Both the position numbers and the translations under genes were made by a program. A stretch of 64,000 nucleotides of DNA from Lachnospiraceae bacterium. Its GTDB lineage: Bacteria > Bacillota > Clostridia > Lachnospirales > Lachnospiraceae. Where the stretch lies: positions 1 to 64,000 of the forward strand of contig JAUNWX010000003.1 of NCBI GenBank assembly GCA_030540075.1, written 5' to 3'. Numbering within the stretch: the first letter of the stretch is position 1; each line of letters begins with the position of its first letter. Of this stretch, positions 55,279 through 63,858 are shown in pieces. The notes under the pieces were generated by a model that saw only the letters and a program-made list of their open reading frames with translations, was not told where the DNA came from and searched no databases.

Positions 55279-56589
55279 TTACAGGCAGGAATCCACATCT
55301 GCCTTATCGATCATGACGTTCAGGATCTCCTTATCCGTGGACTTCATGCCGACTCTGCCGATGTATCCCATGTTCTTAATTGTTTCCTCTACATCCTGCT
55401 CCACGATACCTTCACCGGCCTGGAACTGCTTATCGCTCATGCTCATGTAGTGTGCCAGCAGGGCGGCATGTACCGATGCGGCGATCTTCGCAGCACAACT
55501 TCGCTTCGCGCCATCGCAGACGATGCCGCCGACATTGGCCAGCGTGTTTGTGATCGTACGGCCGATATGCTGATAGTCACCACCTGCCATAAAGGTGATG
55601 GCTGCACCCGAGCCACAGGCTGCACTTACAGCGCCACAGAATGCGGAAAGCGCGCCAATATAGTGCTTGATATAGACGGAAACCAGATTACTTACGAGCA
55701 TCGCCCGATACATCTTCTCTTCTGAGATCTTCCATTCACGAGCATAGACGAGTACCGGCATCGTCACGGTGATACCCTGATTTCCGGAACCGGAATTGAT
55801 CACGACCGGAAGCGGACATCCGCTCATACGTGCATCGGAACCGGCGGCCGCTGCGGCGCAGGCTTCGGTACGTACATCGTGTCCCCAGTTTCCGAGGATG
55901 GTCTTACCGATCTGAGCACCCCAGGCGTTGTCGAGTCCTTCCTGGGATATCTTCGAGTTCATTTCGATCTGACGCTGGATCACATCCCGGATCTCAGCCA
56001 GATCCACGTTCTCTGCATACTCCAGCAGTCCACGAAGACTCATTCTGCTACGGTCGGAACACACAATGCCCTGTGATGCTTCTTCCATGACCTCATGCTC
56101 GACATCACGAAGGATTTCTTCATCCTTCTGCATAAACACGATGTCGGTGTGATGATAAGCGATACGCACACAGGCCGTATGCTCTTCCGATGTCATGACG
56201 ATCTCGATGTAAAGATTCGGAACATTTTCCGCCAGATTCACATCACAGATCTTCGCCTCGTTGATCTTTCTGCACTCCTCACGATCTTCATCCGTGACAC
56301 CGGCGATGACTTCCAGCTTCTTATCCGGATCGCCACCGACCATACCGAGAATAGCTGCAACCTCGATGCCCTTCTGTCCACCGGAATTCGGCACGGTTAC
56401 ACCCTTCACGTTCTTGATCATGTTGCCGGAGCAGTTGACGGTCATGCGCGTCGGCATCTCTCCGAGGAGCTTTCGCGTCATCGCTGCCGCATAGGCGATG
56501 GCGATCGGCTCGGTACAGCCCATCGCCGGAATCAGCTCCTCACGTAAGATCGCTGTGTAATTCTTAAAATCATTTTCACTCAGCTTCAT
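55279..56589 (-). CDS. cyuA: L-cysteine desulfidase (UPF0597 family), copy 1
   Basis: 436 aa, serine-dehydratase alpha-type fold (SDH_alpha). Likely iron-sulfur ligands are Cys25 (PAMGCTEPIA), Cys325, Cys358 and Cys365 (CGSGAAITF; CDGAKRSCAAK). Family members break L-cysteine into pyruvate, ammonia and sulfide. It is almost identical to the paralogue at 59676-60986 over residues 214-436 (three differences) but diverges at about 155-213. First gene of an operon with abgT and the TSCPD gene. A palindrome shared with the other copy lies upstream. Confidence 0.88.
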   Translation of the reverse strand: MKLSENDFKNYTAILREELIPAMGCTEPIAIAYAAAMTRKLLGEMPTRMTVNCSGNMIKNVKGVTVPNSGGQKGIEVAAILGMVGGDPDKKLEVIAGVTDEDREECRKINEAKICDVNLAENVPNLYIEIVMTSEEHTACVRIAYHHTDIVFMQKDEEILRDVEHEVMEEASQGIVCSDRSRMSLRGLLEYAENVDLAEIRDVIQRQIEMNSKISQEGLDNAWGAQIGKTILGNWGHDVRTEACAAAAAGSDARMSGCPLPVVINSGSGNQGITVTMPVLVYAREWKISEEKMYRAMLVSNLVSVYIKHYIGALSAFCGAVSAACGSGAAITFMAGGDYQHIGRTITNTLANVGGIVCDGAKRSCAAKIAASVHAALLAHYMSMSDKQFQAGEGIVEQDVEETIKNMGYIGRVGMKSTDKEILNVMIDKADVDSCL

Positions 56590-56970
56590 ACGCTTTTCCT
56601 CCTTCTATATACGATCCAGACATCCGGATCGTGCTGCTGATCATACAGGCATATCTGTACATGAACTTCTTAAGCATATCTCTGTTCATAGTACTAACCA
56701 TATCTCTGATATTATCAGCCGTGCTGGAATACATAATAACACATAGAAAAGAATGCGCAATTACCAAGACTACACAAAAAAAGCGTGTCATATTTGTCTG
56801 TTGTGCACAAGATAATTCTGCATCATGGCAGATCCTTTGTAATCATTAAATCAAATAAGCTGCCGCACAAAAAATGCGACAGCTTTCATCATGGAATTTT
56901 ATGTTCAGATATATGGTTCTTCCACTGTCTAAACATAGCGCTTTCCGGCTTCATGCATCATCCGAAACGT
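56590..56970 (-). promoter_or_regulatory. cyuA copy 1 leader with palindromic operator, and terminator of the M20 gene
   Basis: No gene is seen in these 381 bases. CTGATATTATCAG (56706-56718) is a perfect palindrome; flanking CATAGTAC and TAACACATA are also shared with the copy-2 leader (61080-61155). It is a likely binding site for the GntR regulator at 61376. A hairpin at 56857-56886 (AAGCTGCCGCA with TGCGACAGCTT) lies downstream of the M20 gene and probably ends its transcript. Confidence 0.65.
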
Positions 56971-58143
56971 TTATGACAGCTCCTTCTGGTACTCCTGTAC
57001 ATACTCTACGAAGTACTCAACGCCCAGTGACAGTGCGCTTTCATCGATATCGAAGAACGGGCTGTGCTGCGGGAACTGACGCTCCTCCTCCGGCCAGCCA
57101 CCGCCGAGAAGCAGAATGCACTTCTCCTGCGGGTACTTGGCGAAATCCTCGCCACCCATCTGAAGCTCCCAGTCGGTGAGGTGATCCTTACCGAAAACGG
57201 TCTCTGCGGCTCTTCTTCCGGTATCTACACAGGCATCATCGTTGATCATTGGAGGTGGTCCGAAGTGATAATCCACTTCGATTTCGGTTCGAGTGGCCTC
57301 ACCTACACCGGCTGCTACACGCTTAATGATCTCTGGATACTGATCACGGGTCGCCGGCGTAAAGGTTCTGGCAGTACCCATGAGGTGTGCCTCTGCCGGA
57401 ATCACGTTGGATGTCGTTCCGGAATTAAATGCGGTGATACTGATAACCGATGCCTCCAGCGGATTTAATTCTCTCGCAACGACACGCTGCATCGAAAGAA
57501 CGAACTCGGAAGCTGCAACAACCGGGTCTACGGTCTGGTGTGGAAGTGCACCATGGCCACCCTTACCCTTTACGTAAATGTCGAAGGTGTCCGCAGCGGA
57601 CATTACAGGGCCATAACGAAGAGATGCATAACCTGCCGGAATCTTGCTCCAGATATGCATCGCGATGAGACGATCACACTCCAGAAGTGCCGGATCATCC
57701 TTCATCAGTGCAGCACCACTGTTCTCGATACACTCCTCTGCCGGCTGGAACAGAAGACGTACGGTGATGGTCAGCTCATCCTCCATCTGCTTCAGAAGCT
57801 TGGCTGCTCCGAGGAGCATGGTGATATGTGTATCATGGCCGCATGCATGCATCTTGCCTTCATTCTGAGACTTCCACTCACACGCTGCCTGCTCTGTAAT
57901 CGGAAGTGCATCGATATCTGCACGAATTCCGAGAATCTTATCGGAAGAATGCGGTCCCTTGATAGTGGCGATCACGCCGGTCTTGCTGGACTCCTGGTAT
58001 GGAATTCCGAGTTCATCCAGATATTCCATAATCTTCTTCTGTGTATTGAACTCCTCCCACGGTAACTCAGGGTGTTCATGGAAATAACGACGAAGTTCTA
58101 CTAATTCGTTCTGAATTTTCTTTCCTTCTGTGATGACATCCAT
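56971..58143 (-). CDS. M20 amidohydrolase (N-acyl amino acid/peptide deacylase)
   Basis: 390-aa M20D metalloenzyme. Metal ligands appear in ACGHDTH (Cys101, His103), PAEE (Glu136-137) and the late GGEDFAKY. Relatives remove acyl groups from N-acyl amino acids, hippurate or S-modified N-acetylcysteine. Third gene of the cyuA2 operon, after the YfcC-type transporter; freeing cysteine from an N-acylated import substrate would fit the neighbours (inference). A hairpin without a T run fills part of the 105-bp gap upstream. Confidence 0.9.
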   Translation of the reverse strand: MDVITEGKKIQNELVELRRYFHEHPELPWEEFNTQKKIMEYLDELGIPYQESSKTGVIATIKGPHSSDKILGIRADIDALPITEQAACEWKSQNEGKMHACGHDTHITMLLGAAKLLKQMEDELTITVRLLFQPAEECIENSGAALMKDDPALLECDRLIAMHIWSKIPAGYASLRYGPVMSAADTFDIYVKGKGGHGALPHQTVDPVVAASEFVLSMQRVVARELNPLEASVISITAFNSGTTSNVIPAEAHLMGTARTFTPATRDQYPEIIKRVAAGVGEATRTEIEVDYHFGPPPMINDDACVDTGRRAAETVFGKDHLTDWELQMGGEDFAKYPQEKCILLLGGGWPEEERQFPQHSPFFDIDESALSLGVEYFVEYVQEYQKELS

Positions 58144-58201
58144 TTTGTATTTCCTCCTAATGAATGATGTAAAACACGTATGTTATATTCTTTTTTTAGT
58201 A

Positions 58202-58235
58202 CAGCCTTCCGAAAATATCGACATTCGAAAGGCTG
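58202..58235 (-). other. Intercistronic hairpin between the YfcC-type and M20 genes
   Basis: CAGCCTTCCGAA (58202-58213) pairs with TTCGAAAGGCTG (58224-58235), one mismatch, 10-nt loop. On the transcribed strand no T run follows, so it looks like an mRNA processing or stabilising structure. Confidence 0.6.
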
Positions 58236-58248
58236 CGGAATTTAAATA

Positions 58249-59658
58249 TTAGAATGGGCCGTAGTTGATCTTGGTTGCTACAATCAGTGCAATCACGCAG
58301 ACAACAAACAGTATCGAAATCAGCGGAGTAACAAACTTCCACCACTTCTTAAGAGGGATACCTGCGATCGTAAGGAAGATCAGAAGAGTACCACTGGTGA
58401 ACCAGAGAGAGTTTGTAAGACCATCACCGAACTGGAATGCGAGAATCATGGTCTGACGGGTCATACCGATGATATCTGCAAGTGGAATAAGGATAGGCAT
58501 GAGCGCCATAGCCTTTGCCGAACCAGAAGTGAGGAGACCGTTGAAGATTGCGATAACGAACATAACCGCGATGGCTGCGATCGAACCCGGAAGGTTCTTC
58601 AGAGGTCTGGAAATGCTGTAAATGATCGGGTCGATGATACCGGACTCGGTAAGGATCCACTGGATACCTCTTGCAAGACCGATGACAAGTGCAGGTGTAA
58701 GACCATCCTTCGCACCGGCACAGATTGCATTGACGAGGTCATTCGGTGCCATCTTGTTCAGAAGACCAGCAGCGACTGCAGCAAACAGGAAGCATGCAGA
58801 AAGATCATTCATAGACCATCCAAACTTTGCAACGCCTGCGATGGCTGCTACAAATACAACGAGGAAAAGCAGGAGCGCCATGCTCTGTCCGCCGGTCAGC
58901 GGAGTCTTCATCTCCTCCGAATAGTCTACACGGAACTTATCGGAATCCAGATCTGCGGTGATGGACTGAATCTTTCCATTACGAACACCACGTGCATAAC
59001 GAAGCACATAAAGAATGATGATAAAATCAGCCACACAGAGCAGGATCAGACGGAATGCAAATCCGGAGAACATCGGAAGCTCTGCCACTTCATGTGAGAT
59101 ACCTACGGTGTATACACTGGTCGGTGAGAACGAGAAGCTGATCATATCGATCATAGCGGAACAAGCGATACCGGTCATCAGGTCATAGCCGAGTGCCAGA
59201 ACCAGTGACAGAACGATCGGAATGAACGGAACAATCTGCTCATTCCATCCGAGGAATCCACCGAGTGAACCGAAGATGATCATGATCAGAACTAGGATCT
59301 TCTCAGAGCCGACCGCCTCAGACTTCGAAAGGATACGAGCTACACCCTTGTTCAGCGCACCAGTCCGCTTGTAAACTTCGATACATCCTGCAACGAGCAT
59401 AACGAGAAACATCATGCCGCCAGAGGATACAAGTCCATTCGGAATCGACTGGAAAATCGCCTGCGGTCCCAGGTACGTCTTTTCCGTTGCGTGGAAAGAG
59501 TTTGCGATGACCACAGTTCTGCCATTCAGCACTTCACGGTCAAATGCACCCGGGCTGATAAACAGCGACATAATATAGCAGCCTACGATTACGAGGAATA
59601 CGATGACGAATGCATTAATCGATCCACTCTTCTTCTGTTTTTTTACGTTTTCTCCCAT
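58249..59658 (-). CDS. YfcC-family membrane transporter
   Basis: 469-aa polytopic carrier with about eleven membrane segments, of the YfcC/anaerobic C4-dicarboxylate carrier-like group, whose members carry dicarboxylates, basic amino acids or peptides. Typical phrases: GGFLGWNEQIVPFIPI, SAMIDMISFSFSPTSVYTVGISH and NGLLTSGSAKAMALMPILIPLAD. It sits 17 bp after cyuA copy 2 and before the M20 gene, so it probably imports the substrate processed by them. Confidence 0.88.
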   Translation of the reverse strand: MGENVKKQKKSGSINAFVIVFLVIVGCYIMSLFISPGAFDREVLNGRTVVIANSFHATEKTYLGPQAIFQSIPNGLVSSGGMMFLVMLVAGCIEVYKRTGALNKGVARILSKSEAVGSEKILVLIMIIFGSLGGFLGWNEQIVPFIPIVLSLVLALGYDLMTGIACSAMIDMISFSFSPTSVYTVGISHEVAELPMFSGFAFRLILLCVADFIIILYVLRYARGVRNGKIQSITADLDSDKFRVDYSEEMKTPLTGGQSMALLLFLVVFVAAIAGVAKFGWSMNDLSACFLFAAVAAGLLNKMAPNDLVNAICAGAKDGLTPALVIGLARGIQWILTESGIIDPIIYSISRPLKNLPGSIAAIAVMFVIAIFNGLLTSGSAKAMALMPILIPLADIIGMTRQTMILAFQFGDGLTNSLWFTSGTLLIFLTIAGIPLKKWWKFVTPLISILFVVCVIALIVATKINYGPF

Positions 59659-59675
59659 TTCATACTCCTAACCCT

Positions 59676-60986
59676 TTAAAGGTTTGCGTCTACATCTGCC
59701 TTATCGATCATGACATTCAGGATCTCCTTATCCGTGGACTTCATACCGACTCTGCCGATGTATCCCATGTTTTTAATTGTTTCCTCTACATCCTGCTCCA
59801 CGATACCTTCACCGGCCTGGAACTGCTTGTCACTCATGCTCATGTAGTGTGCCAGCAGTGCGGCATGTACCGATGCGGCAATCTTCGCAGCACAGCTCCG
59901 CTTCGCGCCATCGCAGACGATGCCGCCGACATTGGCCAGCGTGTTGGTGATCGTACGACCGATATGCTGGTAGTCGCCACCGGCCATAAAGGTGATGGCT
60001 GCACCCGAACCACAGGCTGCACTTACAGCGCCACAGAATGCGGAAAGCGCGCCGATATAGTGCTTGATATAGATGGAAACCAGATTACTTACGAGCATCG
60101 CCCGATACATCTTTTCTTCTGAGATCTTCCATTCACGAGCATAGACGAGCACCGGCATCGTCACGGTGATACCCTGATTTCCGGAACCGGAATTGATCAC
60201 GACTGGAAGCGGACATCCGCTCATACGTGCATCGGAACCGGCGGCCGCTGCGGCGCAGGCTTCGGTACGTACATCGTGTCCCCAGTTTCCGAGGATGGTC
60301 TTACCGATCTGAGCACCCCAGGCGTTGTCGAGTCCCTCCTGGGAAATCTTCGCGTTCATCTCGATCTGACGCTGGATCACCGGTTTAATGTCCGCGAGAT
60401 CGACGGTGTCTGCATACTCGAGAATGCCCTGAAGGCTCATCCTGCTTCGATCTGCGAGTACAGTTTCTTCTGCGCTCTCCTCCACAACGGCGTTCTCTAT
60501 ATCGCGAAGAATCTTCTGATCCTTCTGCATATAGACGATATCCGTATGGTGGTTTGCGATGCGTACACAGGCCGTATGCTCTTCCGATGCCATGATGATC
60601 TCGATGTAGAGATTCGGAACATTTTCCGCCAGATTCACATCACAGATCTTCGCCTCGTTGAGTTTTCTGCACTCTTCACGATCCTCATCGGTCACACCGG
60701 CGATGACTTCCAGCTTCTTATCCGGATCACCACCGACCATACCGAGGATAGCGGCGACCTCGATGCCCTTCTGTCCACCGGAATTCGGTACCGTCACGCC
60801 CTTCACGTTCTTGATCATGTTGCCGGAGCAGTTGACGGTGATGCGCGTCGGCATCTCTCCCAGGAGCCTCCGGGCCTCCGCTGCCGCATAAGCGATCGCA
60901 ATCGGCTCCGTACAGCCCATCGCCGGAATCAGCTCCGCACGTAAGATCGCTGTGTAATTTCTGTACTCACCTTCACTCAGCTTCAT
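59676..60986 (-). CDS. cyuA: L-cysteine desulfidase (UPF0597 family), copy 2
   Basis: 436 aa from the ATG at 60986 (AGGAGG nine bases upstream); this equals copy 1 in length, and an upstream in-frame start is rejected. The same four cysteines are kept. Residues 214-436 match copy 1 almost perfectly, while about 155-213 differ widely (for example EESAEETVLADRS against EEASQGIVCSDRS). First gene of an operon with the YfcC-type transporter and the M20 deacylase. Two close paralogues with different transporters suggest two uptake routes that end in the same reaction. Confidence 0.88.
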   Translation of the reverse strand: MKLSEGEYRNYTAILRAELIPAMGCTEPIAIAYAAAEARRLLGEMPTRITVNCSGNMIKNVKGVTVPNSGGQKGIEVAAILGMVGGDPDKKLEVIAGVTDEDREECRKLNEAKICDVNLAENVPNLYIEIIMASEEHTACVRIANHHTDIVYMQKDQKILRDIENAVVEESAEETVLADRSRMSLQGILEYADTVDLADIKPVIQRQIEMNAKISQEGLDNAWGAQIGKTILGNWGHDVRTEACAAAAAGSDARMSGCPLPVVINSGSGNQGITVTMPVLVYAREWKISEEKMYRAMLVSNLVSIYIKHYIGALSAFCGAVSAACGSGAAITFMAGGDYQHIGRTITNTLANVGGIVCDGAKRSCAAKIAASVHAALLAHYMSMSDKQFQAGEGIVEQDVEETIKNMGYIGRVGMKSTDKEILNVMIDKADVDANL

Positions 60987-61375
60987 ACGTATTTTCCTCC
61001 TTTCCTTCGCCACCCGAATACGCTCCAGATGGCCTTACTGATAATATAAAGTGCAGGATAAATGAACATACCTGATCCGCATTCCCGCCTGCTCATAGTA
61101 CAAATCTTATCACTGATATTACCAGTTGTTATAGAGCCATACTAACACATATTCGTTTGTATGATAAGCCAAATAGTGGCCAAAAACGCCACTATATTTT
61201 ATACATAATGCACAAAAGGCCAGATCAGGAACTGCTGCTTCCTGATTCGGCCTTGAATTCATCTTCTTTATTCTGTTTTATATTCGAACTGCAGGCAGGA
61301 CGGAACGCATCCTGTCGCACGTTTCGCACATGCTACGCAGGGATTCCCACGAGAACGTTTCCCGCTCTGCATCCC
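60987..61375 (-). promoter_or_regulatory. cyuA copy 2 leader with shared palindrome; gntR terminator
   Basis: No gene is seen. CTGATATTACCAG (61113-61125) is the counterpart of the palindrome at 56706, with CATAGTAC at 61095-61102 and TAACACATA at 61143-61151 also conserved. A hairpin AATAGTGGC/GCCACTAT lies at 61172-61195. A longer hairpin at 61214-61254 (AAGGCC...GGCCTT with GATCAGGAA/TTCCTGAT) is followed on the - strand by TTTTG and is the likely gntR terminator. Confidence 0.7.
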
Positions 61376-62026
61376 TTATCTCGCCTGGCGGAAGAAGTCC
61401 TCGAAGCCACCGAAATTATGCAGATCCTGACTGATATACTCGATGGCGGTATCTGCGTCCTTCTTCCGGAGACTGTCGATGATATCGGTATGGTGCTCTG
61501 TATCATGCGACAGCAGAACATCCCGGTTGCTGTTCCAGTAGAACTGCGCATACGCGCGTGTGAGACGATTCATCGTAAGACGAAGTTCCTGAAGTGCATA
61601 GTCGTTATGCCAGAAGCTCATCAGCTTGAGATGAAAGTTTTCGTTCGCAGCCCAGTGCTCGAACGGCGTACTGTCATCGTTCTGGCAGTCAACATTGAGC
61701 TTCTCCAGCTCTTCGATCTGTCGCTCCGTCAATGTCGAAATCCGCTGCTTCAGGAACCCGCTCTCCAGGACGAGACGGAACTGCAGCATGGAATATACAT
61801 CTTCCACCGAATAGGTGATGACCTCATAGCCATAACGCGGGATACTTTTCAGGATGCCGTCGGCGCACATCGCAATCAGTGCATCGCGCACCGGCGATTT
61901 ACTCACACCATACTTCTCCACCAGATCCTTCTCGTTGATGATATCCCCGGAATGCAGATTTCCGGATAAAAGATCGGATTCGATGCTCTTATATACAAAA
62001 TCCTTCAGATTTGATGGTGCTTTCAT
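61376..62026 (-). CDS. GntR-family (FCD) transcription regulator
   Basis: 216 aa. Winged helix-turn-helix at the N-terminus (recognition region NEKDLVEKYGVSKSPVRDAL, about 31-50) and an all-helical FCD ligand-binding domain (about 78-205), with His/Asp/Glu residues that in relatives hold a metal and a small acid. It probably controls the two cyuA operons, whose leaders share a palindrome, in response to an amino acid or organic acid (inference). It lies immediately upstream of the cyuA2 operon on the same strand, with its own terminator. Confidence 0.88.
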   Translation of the reverse strand: MKAPSNLKDFVYKSIESDLLSGNLHSGDIINEKDLVEKYGVSKSPVRDALIAMCADGILKSIPRYGYEVITYSVEDVYSMLQFRLVLESGFLKQRISTLTERQIEELEKLNVDCQNDDSTPFEHWAANENFHLKLMSFWHNDYALQELRLTMNRLTRAYAQFYWNSNRDVLLSHDTEHHTDIIDSLRKKDADTAIEYISQDLHNFGGFEDFFRQAR

Positions 62027-62126
62027 TCTTCCCTCGTACTCATATAGCTATCATCGACATGTCAAACTATTATCATCTTATCACGCTTTTCGCAATTTGT
62101 AAGTACGGGTTTCCATGCAAAAAATG

Positions 62127-62912
62127 CTAAATGTTCAGGGATCTTGCACGTGCCCGTTTCATCGCTTCCTTCGTGAGGTCCTTGATCACCTCACCGCCGA
62201 TGATGAGTCCGGCGACGGAAGGTACGAAGGCGACGGAGCCCGGGGTCGAGCGGCGGCCGCTGATGTGTTCGACGTCCGGTGATATCTCTTCGGCGGAGAC
62301 AGGATCCTCCTCTGCCGTAAGCGGGGTCAATGCTTCTTCCGTGGAGTACACGACCTTCAGATGCTTCACCTGGCGCTTCTTCAGCTCGCGGCGCATGACG
62401 CGGGCAAGCGGATCGATCGAGGTCTGATAGATATCCGCGACCTGGAATTTCGTAGGATCCAGCTTGTTCCCGGCGCCCATGCTGCTGATGATCGGCGTAC
62501 CGGCCGCCTGGCAGGCCATGACGAGCTGGATCTTTGCAGTCACGGTATCGACCGCATCGATGACGTAATCATACTCCTCAAAATGGAATTCTGCACTGGT
62601 TTCCGGCAGGAAAAAGCACTCGTGACGATGGACGACGCAGTCCGGGTTGATGTCATGGATGCGCTCCGCCATCACCTCGGTTTTATAGCGCCCGACGCTC
62701 TGGTGGGTGGCGATGATCTGACGGTTGATGTTCGTGAGACAGACGGTATCGTTATCCACGAGGTCGATCGTGCCGACACCGGCGCGTGCGAGGGCTTCGA
62801 CGGCGAAACCGCCGACGCCGCCGACACCGAAGACGATGACGCGGGCCTGCTGCAGAATCTGCACGGCTTCCGCTCCCAGCAGGAGACGGGTTCTCGAAAA
62901 CTGATCTGGCAT
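62127..62912 (-). CDS. tcdA: tRNA threonylcarbamoyladenosine dehydratase
   Basis: 261-aa E1-like/ThiF-fold enzyme. The ATP-binding loop GVGGVGGFAVEALARAG starts at residue 29; DLVDNDTV, TNINRQ and YDYVIDAVDTVTAK follow the TcdA pattern. It cyclises t6A37 of ANN-decoding tRNAs to ct6A using ATP. Near residues 203-235 a Glu/Pro/Ser-rich segment (TAEEDPVSAEEISPD) is longer than in E. coli TcdA. It starts 82 bp after the small kinase gene, with a terminator between. Confidence 0.93.
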   Translation of the reverse strand: MPDQFSRTRLLLGAEAVQILQQARVIVFGVGGVGGFAVEALARAGVGTIDLVDNDTVCLTNINRQIIATHQSVGRYKTEVMAERIHDINPDCVVHRHECFFLPETSAEFHFEEYDYVIDAVDTVTAKIQLVMACQAAGTPIISSMGAGNKLDPTKFQVADIYQTSIDPLARVMRRELKKRQVKHLKVVYSTEEALTPLTAEEDPVSAEEISPDVEHISGRRSTPGSVAFVPSVAGLIIGGEVIKDLTKEAMKRARARSLNI

Positions 62913-62931
62913 AGATGTTTTCCTTTCAAAA

Positions 62932-62961
62932 AGAAATCGCTGCCATCTGGCAGCGATTTCT
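62932..62961 (-). terminator. Terminator of the small kinase gene
   Basis: Perfect 13-bp stem (62932-62944 with 62949-62961), tetraloop ATCT, followed on the - strand by a T run (TTTTTG). Confidence 0.92.
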
Positions 62962-62993
62962 ATCTTATTCTGTTTTATAAATTCTTGTCAAGC

Positions 62994-63743
62994 TTACATC
63001 AGGTCGGCAACATTGAGCCAGCTCTCGAGGATCTCCTTCTCCTCCGGACGCTGCTTCGTAAGGTTCGCAGCGGCGACGATCGGAAGCCACTTGTGTACAT
63101 AGCTCTTATCGGTGTTGGTCTTTGCGCAGAAATCCTGATAGTACTGCTCTGCCGCATCACGATCCTCGAGGTAGAGTGTCGTGTAGGTTCTCGCTACATC
63201 GGCACTTGCGTTACCCTGGGTGGCATGTACCCAGTCGATGAGGTACATCGTGCCATCCTCTGCGACGATGATGTTATCCGGACGGAAATCACCGTGCAGG
63301 AGCTTGAAGTGCTTCGGCATGGACTCAAGACGGGTCAGCAGCTCGTAACGTGTGCTTGCATCGATGGTGTTGAGGCCGTTGATCTGGTAGGTCAGCTTAT
63401 CGCGCAGCTTCTGAAGCAGCGGAGCCTTCTTCGTGAACATCAGCATCTGAAGGTCGACCATCTGTGCGATGTACTCGTTCTTCTTCTCCGGATGCTCCTT
63501 CATGAGCTCCTCGAGTGTCTTGCCGGCGATGTACTCACGCTCGATCACCCACTGGCCATCCTCCTCGTAGATTCCGAGAACCTTCGGTACATGGAGGCCT
63601 TCGATGGTCTCTACACGTGCGTGTGCGAAGGCTTCATGAAAAACCTCTGACTTGTCAAACGACTTCTCAAAAATCTTCAGAATCTTATCACCATCGCGAT
63701 AAACACTCTTGCCCGCTTTTTTCGATAATAATTCTCTAGCCAT
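62994..63743 (-). CDS. Aminoglycoside phosphotransferase/choline kinase-fold protein
   Basis: 249-aa small-molecule kinase fold. N-lobe Lys23 in KILKIF, catalytic LLHGDFRPDNI (His150, Asp152, Asn157) and metal-binding LIDW (Asp170). The substrate is unknown; such genes are common in Clostridia as fructosamine-, choline- or ethanolamine-kinase relatives and need not confer resistance. AGGAG precedes the ATG. It is flanked by an AT-rich palindrome upstream and a terminator downstream, so it is monocistronic. Confidence 0.85.
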   Translation of the reverse strand: MARELLSKKAGKSVYRDGDKILKIFEKSFDKSEVFHEAFAHARVETIEGLHVPKVLGIYEEDGQWVIEREYIAGKTLEELMKEHPEKKNEYIAQMVDLQMLMFTKKAPLLQKLRDKLTYQINGLNTIDASTRYELLTRLESMPKHFKLLHGDFRPDNIIVAEDGTMYLIDWVHATQGNASADVARTYTTLYLEDRDAAEQYYQDFCAKTNTDKSYVHKWLPIVAAANLTKQRPEEKEILESWLNVADLM

Positions 63744-63803
63744 AGTTGTTCTCCTTTTTTAAGTATGAGTCTATTTTACTACACTTCATGAGAAAAGGAA
63801 TAT

Positions 63804-63829
63804 AAATTTGTTAAATTAATAACAAATTT
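63804..63829. promoter_or_regulatory. AT-rich perfect inverted repeat upstream of the small kinase gene
   Basis: AAATTTGTTA (63804-63813) and TAACAAATTT (63820-63829) are exact complements around a 6-bp spacer. The repeat lies 60 bp upstream of the kinase ATG and 30 bp past the stop of the gene at the right edge, so it may be an operator or part of that gene's terminator. Confidence 0.5.
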
Positions 63830-63858
63830 TCTTCTTATAACTTTTTATCTATACCGGC

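Noticed and set aside
61172..61195. Riboswitch or T-box in the cyuA2 leader
   Set aside because: Only simple hairpins are visible; no conserved T-box, SAM, glycine or cysteine-related aptamer sequence was recognised.
62994..63743. Antibiotic resistance gene
   Set aside because: The kinase fold is shared by choline, ethanolamine and fructosamine kinases; nothing in the sequence indicates an aminoglycoside substrate.
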